NCBI GenBank assembly: GCA_947095585.1
Contig: OX352764.1
Coordinates: 72,125,536 to 72,189,535 of the forward strand
Reading direction: 5' to 3'
DNA: 64,000 nt
From: Nephrocerus scutellatus
Taxonomy: Eukaryota > Arthropoda > Insecta > Diptera > Pipunculidae
Under the pieces are notes generated by a model. The model was given only the letters and a program-made list of their open reading frames with translations. It was not told the origin of the DNA and ran no database searches. A program made the translations under genes and the position numbers. Shown in pieces: positions 10,426-19,484 of the stretch. The number at the start of each line of letters is the position of its first letter. Within the stretch, counting starts at the first letter, position 1.

Positions 10426-11137
10426 TTATTTCTTGTTTAGTGATTGAATTGAGTTGGTACAAAAGTAACATATAAGTTAGCACAAGATAAGTCAATTCTA
10501 CGGACACAGTGCGGCGTCCAAATTTTCAATGAATGCACACCGATCTGGCGCCGACACTGGCGCCCGAGCAGAATAAAACGCCCGAGCAAAGTAAAAAAGT
10601 CAAGTGCGAATAATTAATTAAAAATCACCAAAAGTAGTGATTCAGTTTACTCGTAATATGATTTAAAAATTACCATAAGTAGTGATTCGGTTTACCCGTA
10701 ATAAGTTTTAAAAATCACCATAAGTAGTGTTTTCGGTTAATCGTGCTAAATATAAAAATCTCCTTCTAGTCTTCTAGGAGTATGCCTGCTATCTCTTCTC
10801 CTAAAACGCGTTGTCAAAGGAACAAATCCTAAAGTGCTTCGGGTACTTTATCGAATATTATTACAATCATACCGACGATCTCTCCTGCTAATAGAGCCGT
10901 AGCCAAAGAATACAACTTCTCAAGTACTTCGAGAATTTTACGAAAATATCTCAAAATGAAGCAGCTCTCTTCTACTGATAGCGGCGTAGCCGAAAAGCAC
11001 AAATTTTCAAGTTCGCCAGGTACTTCAAGCGGCTTCGCAGCAATCACACAAATTTTTCCTGCTAATATCGCGGTAACCGAAGAACCAAACTACATCATCA
11101 AAGAAACAGTTCCAACTTTCTCAATGAAGTCGGAAGC
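10426..11137 (+). repeat. Tandem locus, copy 2 (truncated)
   Basis: This copy is nearly identical to copy 1. It lacks 12 bp (between two ACAGTT repeats) and is cut at 11137, where it fuses to an internal position of the next copy at a two-base GC microhomology. Its coding frame (ATG 10782, TAA 10830, internal ATG 10956) is therefore truncated and runs into the leader of copy 3. Confidence 0.9.
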
Positions 11138-11370
11138 CGCCGACACTGGCGCCCGAGCAGAATAAATCGCCCGAGCAAAGCAAAAAAGTCAAGTGCGAAT
11201 AATTAATTAAAAATCACCAAAAGTAGTGATTCAGTTTACTCGTAATATGATTTAAAAATTACCATAAGTAGTGATTCGGTTTACCCGTAATAAGTTTTAA
11301 AAATCACCATAAGTAGTGTTTTCGGTTAATCGTGCTAAATTTAAAAATCTCCTTCTAGTCTTCTAGGAGT

Positions 11371-11838
11371 ATGCCTGCTATCTCTTCTCCTAAAACGCGT
11401 TGTCAAAGGAACAAATCCTAAAGTGCTTCGGGTACTTTATCGAATATTATTACAATCATACCGACGATCTCTCCTGCTAATAGAGCCGTAGCCAAAGAAT
11501 ACAACTTCTCAAGTACTTCGAGAATTTTACGAAAATATCTCAAAATGAAGCAGCTCTCTTCTACTGATAGCGGCGTAGCCGAAAAGCACAAATTTTCAAG
11601 TTCGCCAGGTACTTCAAGCGGCTTCGCAGCAATCACACAAATTTTTCCTGCTAATATCGCGGTAACCGAAGAACCAAACTACATCATCAAAGAAACAGTT
11701 CATGACACAGTTCCAACTTTCTTAATGAAGTCGGAAGCTTATCCAGCTAAAATGTCACCTGAAATACATATGCAACCCAGATTGTCAACCGTTCCCTATT
11801 GGAATTCTACGCCGTCAATCACCAATGTGACAATGTGA
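11371..11838 (+). pseudogene. Ser/Pro-rich ORF, copy 3, N-terminal part
   Basis: This is the same frame as at 9859, again with the TAA 48 bases after the first ATG and an internal ATG at 11545. Near 11826 a duplicated AATGTGAC shifts the frame, so this part stops at 11838. The rest of the protein continues in another frame (11799-12503). Sequence is almost identical to copy 1 up to that point. Confidence 0.4.
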
Positions 11839-12503
11839 CATCCCTCGAAAATATTGAACCAGTATCCTTATATCGACCTTCAGCTTCGTCTTCTCCAAAC
11901 AATTCCCGATTAGATTTGTCTGTTAACAAACCTTCAGCTTCGTCATTTCCAAATAGTTCCCGATTAGATTTGTCTGTTAACAAACCTTCAGCTTCGTTAT
12001 TTCCAAATAGTTCCCCACTAGATTTATCTGTTAACAAAATGCACACCGAACGTGCGCGTATGGAACCATCCACGTCAGTTATCCATAAAACGACATCCGG
12101 TGGCATAATCGAACAAATATCCGTAATATCTTCGCCGTCATCACACGGATTACAAACAGTTCCTCTTTTTTCATCGCCATCAAATTTACAACAGCACCCT
12201 ACTGGAAGCATGTCGCAAACATTTGGAAGACCGGTTGAATCTGTTCCGGCGCCACAGGATATTGCACCTGTGAGTGGTTCACTCGATGTTCCAAAAACAT
12301 CGCAAAGTAGTTCGTCTTCTCGTGGTCGGCGTAAACATCGTTCAGCTATACCCAAGAAGGCGACAGTATACTCACAGCCAAGTAACGCGCAACATTCACA
12401 GATAGAGAATTTGGAGCAAATGCCGCCACACATTCAGTATGTCTTCTGGTACACATACTGGAGATGTATGTACGAAAGTTGTTTTGGACGGAATCAAAAC
12501 TGA
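11799..12503 (+). CDS. Ser/Pro-rich protein of unknown family with LDLSVNK repeats (C-terminal part)
   Basis: The frame of 235 codons has its first ATG just before the frameshift, so this start is probably not the original one. It encodes three 18-residue repeats, each ending [R/P]LDLSVNK (11877-12038), then a Ser/Pro/Gln-rich region. A basic cluster SRGRRKHRS follows, then an aromatic C terminus PPHIQYVFWYTYWRCMYESC. The third repeat reads PLDLS, matching the PxDLS consensus bound by the CtBP co-repressor. That, with the basic cluster, allows a nuclear role, but this is inference. AATAAA follows the stop by about 76 bases. I do not recognise the family. Confidence 0.45.
   Translation: MEFYAVNHQCDNVTSLENIEPVSLYRPSASSSPNNSRLDLSVNKPSASSFPNSSRLDLSVNKPSASLFPNSSPLDLSVNKMHTERARMEPSTSVIHKTTSGGIIEQISVISSPSSHGLQTVPLFSSPSNLQQHPTGSMSQTFGRPVESVPAPQDIAPVSGSLDVPKTSQSSSSSRGRRKHRSAIPKKATVYSQPSNAQHSQIENLEQMPPHIQYVFWYTYWRCMYESCFGRNQN
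11877..12038 (+). repeat. 54-bp coding repeat, three units
   Basis: Units start at 11877, 11931 and 11985. Each keeps the reading frame (18 codons) and encodes PSAS-x-PN-S-LDLSVNK. Differences between units include an Arg-to-Pro change giving PLDLS in the third. Confidence 0.9.
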
Positions 12504-12578
12504 TCGACACGTACTCAAGCAGATGTAATTCCGCCGGAAATTCACACGGAAATATAAATGTATTACATTATTCTATGC

Positions 12579-12584
12579 AATAAA
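12579..12584 (+). terminator. Polyadenylation signal AATAAA
   Basis: AATAAA lies 76 bases after the stop of the LDLSVNK-repeat frame, in a T-rich context. This position is consistent with a transcribed gene. Confidence 0.45.
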
Positions 12585-12703
12585 ATTTTCATACTCATAT
12601 AAAAAAAAACTACACTAAAAGTTGAAATGTTTTTTTTTTTAAAACTTTTATTTATCTTGACTCACATGACTTAGGGAGCTGCAATTTTCTGAGCGGTTCA
12701 GTG
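12585..12703. other. Spacer before the tandem array
   Basis: A- and T-run-rich sequence with no feature that I can name. The array monomer begins at 12704 with TCATATGCTACGAG. Confidence 0.4.
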
Positions 12704-12792
12704 TCATATGCTACGAGTATTTCTGAGATTGTGACGCATGCCACAAATCGGATTTGTCGCATGAGATATATGATAATAATTTTCCTCCAATG

Positions 12793-13141
12793 CAGGAAAA
12801 GCCGAATGATCGGGCTTGTCCCTTCAAAGTAAGGGTGGGCTCAAGGCCAATAACCTCGCCCATAAAAAAAACTTTTATTACGTCCCTTCTATAAAAGGTA
12901 TAAGCTTAACATTATCTGATAAAGCCAAGTATATGGGTCTTATTTTGAACAGTAAGCTAAGCTGGAAACCTAACATACAAGACAGATTTCGTAAAGCCAC
13001 AGTGGCACTCTTCTTATGCAAAAAAGCCATTGGTAGCAGATGGGGTCTCCAAACCCATATAACTCATTGGCTGTATACAGCGGTAGTAAGACGGTGTTTA
13101 TTCTACAAACAATTTTCTTTTGTTAGGATCCAGAAACATGG
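12793..13141 (+). pseudogene. Non-LTR reverse transcriptase thumb fragment (monomer 1)
   Basis: The frame encodes the segment following the RT active site of a Jockey/R1-like LINE. It includes LSDKAKYMGLILNSKLSWK (the KYLG-type motif), KATVALFLCKKAIGSRWGL, and HWLYTAVVRR. The palm with the YxDD box and the C terminus are missing. It ends where A+T-rich sequence leads into the hAT block. No start or stop belongs to it; it is a relic carried in the monomer. Confidence 0.7.
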
Positions 13142-13231
13142 ATAGGTAAGTATTTTATCAAAATAATAGTATTTGTTACAATGAATAACAAATTAAATTT
13201 GTTCAAAAGATTTGTCAACAAAAAAGTCATT

Positions 13232-13786
13232 AGTACTGGTAGTAGACAAGATCTCAAAATGCATCCAAGATCCTTTTTTGGGTGGATAGTATTTCTCAAT
13301 GCTTAAAACAATTCTTTTATGATAATTATATACCACTAGTTGGATTTAATTGAACTTGCAACAGGCGGAGCTGCCGTAATGGCACGTGAAAAAAATGGTG
13401 TTCAAGCTAAATTGAAAAAAGACTATTTTTAAATGAAGTGTACATGTCATTCTTTACATTTGTGTTTATCTTATGCTTGTAAAAAACTTCCGGTAGAAAT
13501 CAAAAACTTTGCCGAAATATGTACAAAGTTTCAAGAGAATTAATGAGTTTAAGGAAATTAAGATAAACAGAATCATCGAACAATCGAACACAAAAGTTTA
13601 TTTTTTGTTTCTATCATATATTTTAAAAATTATAAATTTATAAACGATTTAAACAACGAGTTTCAATCCGAGTTAGCCTACCGTATTTATATGAGAACTT
13701 TGAATCAAATGTCAATTTAGTATTAATTTTTAGTATTAAGTATGAGTATTTATTTTATTAATAACGTCTATTTAAGAAACATTTCT
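13232..13786 (+). pseudogene. hAT transposase-derived block, copy 2
   Basis: This is the same 555-bp unit as at 2590-3144, with identical ends but different flanks. It carries the degraded CHSLHLC-type hAT peptide in broken frames. It sits between the LINE scrap and the gypsy leader. Confidence 0.6.
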
Positions 13787-15640
13787 ATAAATCTAAGGAA
13801 CCATTGCCCCGTTGACGACAGAGCCCGGAATTAGCTCGATTTAATACATTCGGGCCTCCGCAACTTCAATTCAAGTGGGAAAATACAATTTCGCGAATAG
13901 TCATGCCTAGGTGTTACAGGCATTGCTAACAGAACGATAGGAGGGCATATGCCTCCCGACGCCTGAAGGAAAATGAGTTTTGCGTATCGTTCCGTATAAC
14001 CTGCTTTTTGTGGGTATAACCTGCTTTTTGTGGTGTTAAGAAGAAGTTTCCCGTTGGATTTGAACGCTTCTCACAGTCAATCGTTGCTAAATTTTGTATT
14101 GGGGTACAGTCAGATCAAAGCCCCGCTACTCATCGAGTTCCCGAAGAATTTTCGTGATGGCGTCCCTCTGCGAAGCTGTATTGGTGATCAAATTCGTATA
14201 CCTATACGTATATAGTTTAGTAGTAAAATTTAAAGTAACGTAAATTGTTGAGTTGGTACAACTGTACTTAATGAAAGTAGTTCGTACCACAAGTTTTCAA
14301 GTTATATCGATATGTCCTACAAGAAGGAAAACAAAACTGTCCAGTCGGGTCTATACAATCTATTTTTTTATGGTTACAGCTCATTACTTACTCATTAAAT
14401 CAAAAAAAAATCTATATATATGAGTTCCAAACTTTCGTGATTGTACGATTGTAGGCATGAATCTAATAAATAATTGTTCTTTCAAACAGCTGGATTCTGC
14501 CCACATCGACAGCGCTGACGACATGGACGGACTTCGCAATTGCAAGTAAGTGTTTTTATTTTATTTACTCTAATTGAACATATGCCTCCCCAAGAGTCGG
14601 TAAAGTCTTGTACTGAATATTGGCTTTCGCATAAATTTTTTTGTTGGTTATCTCGATTTCAAGGGCTTGGAACCCACATAAGTATTAGATCTGACTCAGT
14701 GGTAGGCGTTAGTGATGCCTTAATTTAGTCGACCTATAAGGGTCTCGATGTTTATTAAGTTTTGCTCTATAATAGCAAGTAATATACCTTTTCTATGACA
14801 GATTTGTTTTCTTTGCTAAATGGAAAACCATATATATTCTTTTGGTGGTAGACCAATAACGGTATTAATTTGTAAAATGGAGACCTTCTCTAAGTTTTTT
14901 TTGTATACCGATAAATACAAAATATTAAATTAGTTAAATCAAAACAATCTTTATCTTTATTCCCTTGTAATAGAAATTGTGCTAAATCGAACCATGGAGG
15001 TTTAATTGTGTAATAAAGATTTTAGATTTCTATTGATATTATTTGATATTAATAGATAGCTATATATATTAATAGATAGCTATATATATATTCCTTTTAA
15101 GTGACCGTTATGGGTCTGGGTTATGTCATATGAATATCCTTAGTTTCTTTTTACTGTACTGCATAGGTACATTTTATTTTCCTTGGAACCTAACGATATA
15201 GATTTTGTCTGTAACTTAATTAGTAGTTCTGTAACGATATCTTATACGGTTTTGGTAATAATGGTAATGGTAATCATAATAATGCTTGAAATAAATTGTT
15301 ATTTTTTTGTATAAATTACCGAAAATGAGTGTGTAGATTCATTTACTTTTTCCCTCCAACACAGGTAGTGTCAAGGTCGACGGGGGTTGATACAACAAGG
15401 GGGTCTGTTACCATCAAAGGCTCATGGAAGGGTGGGTTAAGAGTGAAGGGGGAACGTGGGAAGACCCTACCCCCTACCTCTCCCCCTCCCCAGACCTCTT
15501 CCTCTACCTACCACTCTTTTCTGCCCTCGTCCAGTAGCATGATACTTAATCATCCATCCAGCGCCTCGTCTGAGGTAGCTTTTCGCTTTCCTATTTTTTT
15601 ATTTTCTATATGTTTCAATGGCACGTATATTAATTTTTTT
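13787..15640 (+). other. Long non-coding leader with exon-like islands (monomer 1)
   Basis: No real gene is seen. A directly repeated 20-mer (GTATAACCTGCTTTTTGTGG) lies near 13995-14035. The CGACAGCGCTGACG motif (14507-14520) is preceded by a TTCTTTCAAACAG acceptor-like site and followed by a donor-like AAGTAAGTG. A G-rich island at 15362-15480 starts after another CAACACAG acceptor-like site. ATTAATAGATAGCTATATAT is repeated near 15050-15090. The pattern resembles a spliced leader of a gypsy family. The 149-codon frame at 15329-15778 is low-complexity and probably spurious. Confidence 0.4.
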
Positions 15641-15929
15641 TGTAATGGACCCGGTAACAAGCTGCATCCAAGAACCCACCCCACGACACGACGAGCTTGT
15701 AGTGGTAACCACGCGTGCCACAGGGATGTAGCTCCAAGAAGGGAGGGTGTTAAAAAAAACCCTCAAAGCTTTTCCTAGGTAAAACGTACCTAAGAAAACA
15801 ACATCCATTCAACCTTTACAGAAATGATACCCAACGTGGGGCAGCGAAGCTTTCTCCAAGCTGCACCATTGTGGGGCATCCAGGAGTAAGGTCGACAGGT
15901 CGTTCTATCACCGCAAAATAACCATTACA
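15641..15929 (+). repeat. Candidate short LTR of the Osvaldo/Ulysses-like gypsy (monomer 1)
   Basis: The segment starts TGTAATGG and ends CCATTACA, a perfect 8-bp inverted terminal match. It ends 10 bases before a tRNA-Lys-type primer site. It encloses a second, weaker primer-like site at 15825. I found no matching 3' LTR in the monomer, so the assignment rests on the termini and position. Confidence 0.35.
15825..15842 (+). promoter_or_regulatory. Upstream tRNA-Lys-like primer-binding sequence
   Basis: TGATACCCAACGTGGGGC matches the tRNA-Lys(CTT) primer complement at 15 of 18 positions. It is followed by AGCG as at the downstream site, 115 bp away. It may be a duplicated ancestral primer site. 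Confidence 0.45.
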
Positions 15930-15939
15930 TATTTTTTTT

Positions 15940-15957
15940 TGGTGCCCAACGTGGGGC
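15940..15957 (+). promoter_or_regulatory. Primer-binding site, tRNA-Lys(CTT) type
   Basis: TGGTGCCCAACGTGGGGC differs by one base from the exact complement of the insect tRNA-Lys(CTT) 3' end with CCA. It precedes the gag region by about 150 bases, the expected place for an Osvaldo/Ulysses-type gypsy primer site. Confidence 0.65.
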
Positions 15958-16099
15958 AGCGCGAAACTCGTTTCTTCTGGTCGTGTTTGGCGCATTCGAA
16001 ATGCTGTAAAAAAATAATAATGAAAATTAGGCAGTTGAGTGTAGCTGAATCAATGAACAGGGGCACGACCAGAAGTTGTGTTTAGTGGTCAAATTTTAC

Positions 16100-16860
16100 G
16101 TATGGGGATAAATGAAGTCGGGGGATTGATAAAGATGTTCGATCCACAACAAGATCGAAAATTATCGGCGGCATCATGGGTGCACCATATCGATAATCTA
16201 AAGATAAATTATAACTGGGATCATCAAAGTTTAATGCTATATGCATCGCTTCGATTATCGGGTCCAGCACGTTTTTGGTACACAAGTATCCAAAACGAAA
16301 TAAGAACATGGGACAATTTCAAAATAGAGTTGATAGAGTAGAGTTTTCCACAGTGTGACGATGATGGTGAAGTATTATTTAAAATAATGTCCCGAAAACG
16401 GAAAGTTGACGAGTGTGTAGAAAATTATTTTCATGAAATTGTTAGTTTGGGAAAACAAATCACCCTTAACGATAAAGCTATTATAAGATACATCATTTCG
16501 GAATTAGAGAATGAACATTTGAAAGACGTACTGATAGCCTCGAAATGTGTTGACTTAAACGATTTGCTACGACAAATTAAAACTTACAAATCGGTAAACA
16601 GTCAATTAGAGAAAAGGAATAAAATTTCGAATGTATCAAAAAGGGTTTCAAACAACCAGTCCATTCGATAATATAAAACAGACTCACTTTCCGACACGCC
16701 ACCATTATGAGAGTGATAGAACCAAAAGAAACCCAAGAAACAAGAAATGACATGACTTTCGTTGTTTCAACTGACGTGATACAAACCATTTGGCAAATAA
16801 TTGGCCCTAAGAAAATGAGAATTTGTTTGAATTGTAAAATTAAAAATTAATTGCTAAAGA
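16100..16860 (+). pseudogene. gag: Gag of an Osvaldo-like gypsy element, with stops (monomer 1)
   Basis: Capsid-type sequence is recognisable: FDPQQDRKLSAASWVHHIDNL, LYASLRLSGPARFWY, then after a TAG at 16339 the same frame resumes with a KRKVDECVENYFHEI block and an alpha-helical C-terminal capsid part. Downstream the frames decay. Two CCHC zinc knuckles can be made out near 16758-16860, with Cys codons changed to TGA and TGG in the first. The protein would form the particle and bind RNA in an intact element; here it cannot be made. Confidence 0.65.
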
Positions 16861-17301
16861 TTGCAAATTAAGCCAAATGGCGATAAAAAGTCTAGAATCA
16901 TTCCCAAAAGAAAAATAATTGCAGAGTTGAATTTACAAAACACATACTCTCTAGAACTGACAGTAGTAGACGACGATTCACAGGATTATCCTGTTATCAT
17001 TGGACGTAACCTATTCGATAGATCAGATGTTGAAATAACTAAATCATTTAATACATTTCAAGTCATGAAAAAGCAAAAAATTATGAATGTTGGTCAAATT
17101 TATGGCGTGATTTGTCATAGTGAAGTCAATTTTAACTCAAATCTAGATGACCATGTAACTGAGACGATACTGAAAATATTAAATAAATATCGGAAAGCGG
17201 TAGCAATAACATTAGATGAAATCGGTAGGACCGATTTAGTGGAAATGAAAATAGAATTGAGAGAGGACAAAATCGTCACTTACTGGCCTTATAAAGTGTA
17301 A
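16861..17301 (+). pseudogene. pol: End of protease and start of RT, Osvaldo-like pol (monomer 1)
   Basis: The frame encodes the C-terminal part of a retropepsin domain (DYPVIIGRNLFDRSDVEI, the flap-to-helix GRNL motif). It continues through the linker to the N terminus of RT (DEIGRTDLVEMKIEL...VTYWPYKV). The protease active-site Asp lies in the decayed upstream part. Sequence stops at 17301 at the junction with Helitron-derived DNA, so the RT core is gone. The element is inactive by internal replacement. Confidence 0.65.
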
Positions 17302-18165
17302 TGGAAGGAATAAATGCAACGAAGAAGATTGCAATGTCGGCTGCGGAACGAAAGAAAGCTTATCGTAAATGAAATGAAAACGTCGAGCAGCCTGAGCCTG
17401 TGCCATCTTCTTCTAACCAAGCAAAATTGACTTCACATTCAATGGAAGGAACAATTGCAACGAAGAAGATTGCAATGTCGGCTGCGGAGCGAAATAAAGC
17501 TTATCGAGAGAAAAAAAGCAGAACGCATCCTGAGCCGGTGCCGTCTACTTCGAACGTAGCGACATTGACTTCACATGCAATGGAAGAAATAAATGCAACG
17601 AAGAAGATTGCAATGTTGGCTGCGGAGCGAAGTAAAGCTTCTCGTAAAAGAAAGCAGAACGTCGAGCAACCTGAACCGATGCCGTCTACTTCGAATGAAG
17701 CGACATTGACAAATGAAGTGATATCTACACGAGAAACGCGCGTGTTTTACAACGAATGCGAAAACATAACTGCTATCAACAAAGGGCAAAACTGGGAAAA
17801 CAAGTGGGCTCATTCGAATGAACGTTTCAAAACGAAATTCACCGATAACCAATTCGGACACAATTGTTCGGTGTGCGATAGGTTGTGGTTTCATAAAGAC
17901 TTGACGCCAGCAACGTCAAAACACATTGAAGCATTTATTAACTGACATAATCCGAAAAATGTACAACTGACTTATTGACCAATTAGATATAATAAGGTCA
18001 AAATATCTTCTTTGTTCTAACTGTAAACGTTCTTTGTTCAGTGGTAAGATGCCTAGTTTGGCAAAAGTAAACGGATTCATGTATCCAGAGAGACCTGACC
18101 ACCTGCCTACTCCCGATCCCATTAGCGAACATTTGATTTCACCACGAAGAATACAACTACGAGTT
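17301..18165 (+). pseudogene. Helitron N-terminal fragment inserted in the gypsy pol (monomer 1)
   Basis: An open frame (17400-17942) encodes repeated blocks ATKKIAMSAAERNKAYR...EPVPSTSN, then NERFKTKFTDNQFGHNCSVC followed by DRLWFHKDL. After a TGA the similarity continues with CSNCKRSLFSGKMPSLAKVN, then GFMYPERPDHLPTPDPISEH and LISPRRIQLRV. The FGH.CxVCDRLWF and G+MP.L...NG..YP blocks are the conserved beginning of Helitron Rep-helicase proteins (Helitron_like_N). The AAER repeat unit is 138-141 bp, three copies starting 17301, 17442 and 17580; the first has a nonsense codon. Rep catalytic and helicase domains and Helitron ends are absent. Confidence 0.75.
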
Positions 18166-19484
18166 AAAATATAAGCCTGGAAGATCCAACGTTGTTGCCG
18201 ATGCATTGTCAAGACCACCTAGAACTAACCAAATAAATTCCCTCACAGCAACCCAACACAGTGACAGAAGTTCTGGTCAAGACCTAATCCAAATCTCAGA
18301 CGTACCCATAAATGTATTCAAAAAATTTTCTACGAGTAGGAAATACCCCAGCATATGAATTTCAAATAGTCTTTCCCACATATCACTGACACATTATAAC
18401 AGAAACCGAATACACTCAGGAAAAAATAATAAATATCCTTAAGAAGCATCTAAATCCTTCAGTCACTAATGGAATTAATACAGAAGAAAGAATATTAGGC
18501 ATAGTTCAGGAAATATATCCACCACATTTTACGAGAAAAATAGTCACTGACCTAACTGATCAAAACCTACAACAGGAAGAAATATTAAAAGAACATAACC
18601 GTGCTCATCGAAATGCTCGCGAGAAATAACAAAAATTTTACCCTCATATGAAATCCAAAATAGAGAAAATCACGAATCTCTGTAGAATCTGCAAGGAACA
18701 CAAGTATGACAGACACCCGAACAAACCTGAAATACAACCTACTCCAATTCCCGAATATCCTGGACAAATTATCCACGTAGATATCTATTTTCCTGATAAA
18801 AAAATTATATTAACTGCAATAGATAAGTTTTCCAAATACGCTTTAGTTAAACTATTAAAGTCAAGAGCCTCGAAGGATATTAAATCGTCTCTTAGAGAAT
18901 TGATATTAGCCTTTGAAATTCCTCAAACCATAGTTATGGATAACGAAAAATCTTTAAGTTCTAATTCTATAACTTTCATGTTAGAAAATATGTTTAACAT
19001 AAAAGTATTTAAATCACCCCCTTATACCAGTTCAGCAAATGGTCAAGTTGAAAGATTTCATTCAACTCTTTCAGAATTAATTCGATGTCTTAAAACAGAC
19101 AATGCCCATTGCACATTTTCAGAATTATTAGACAAATCTATTTACGAATACAACCGATCCGTACATTCGACTACAGGTAAAAAACCTATTGACATATTTT
19201 TTGGTAGACAATTACTCAATAACCCAGAAGAGCTTGCAGACGTAAGACAAGATAATATCCAAAAAATACAAAACACACAACAGAACGACTTAGAATACCA
19301 CAATAGAAAGAGAAGATCTTTGAAAACGTACTCTGTAGCAGAAATCATTTATGTCAAAAAAAACAAAAGAATAGGAAGCAAACTTAACCCTAGATACAAA
19401 AAAGAAGTTGTACCTGAAGATAAAGATTCAACGATCATAACTCAGTCAGAAAGAACTGTCCATAAAAGTCTCATAAAAAACTAA
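18165..19484 (+). pseudogene. pol: RNase H end and integrase, Osvaldo-like pol (monomer 1)
   Basis: Pol resumes with KYKPGRSNVVADALSRPP, the end of gypsy RNase H. After a decayed spacer, integrase follows. An HHCC finger (HNRAH...CRICKEHK) is broken by a TAA near 18627, and the frame open from 18648 carries the catalytic core. Catalytic residues are visible as HVDIYFP (Asp), VMDNEKSL (Asp) and NGQVERFHSTL (Glu). A C-terminal GPY/F-like segment (KRIGSKLNPRYKKEVV) ends at 19484. The DDE core is intact although the element is dead. Confidence 0.75.

Larger units (their letters stand above)
11138..12520 (+). repeat. Tandem locus, copy 3 (longest 3' extent)
   Basis: Copy 3 starts inside the unit at the CGCCGACACTGG sequence, corresponding to 9626 in copy 1. 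It is the only copy that continues through the LDLS repeat region to a natural stop (12503) and an AATAAA signal (12579). It contains a small insertion near 11826-11838 that shifts the frame relative to copy 1. Confidence 0.9.

Noticed and set aside
11819..12433. 204-codon minus-strand open frame opposite the LDLSVNK protein
   Set aside because: It mirrors the plus-strand repeats, has no recognised domain, and the plus strand has the stop plus AATAAA arrangement. Treated as an antisense shadow.
15329..15778. 149-codon open frame in the monomer leader (and copy at 24228)
   Set aside because: Low-complexity Ser/Pro/Thr translation over an LTR-like region with the LTR candidate inside. No homology or start context.
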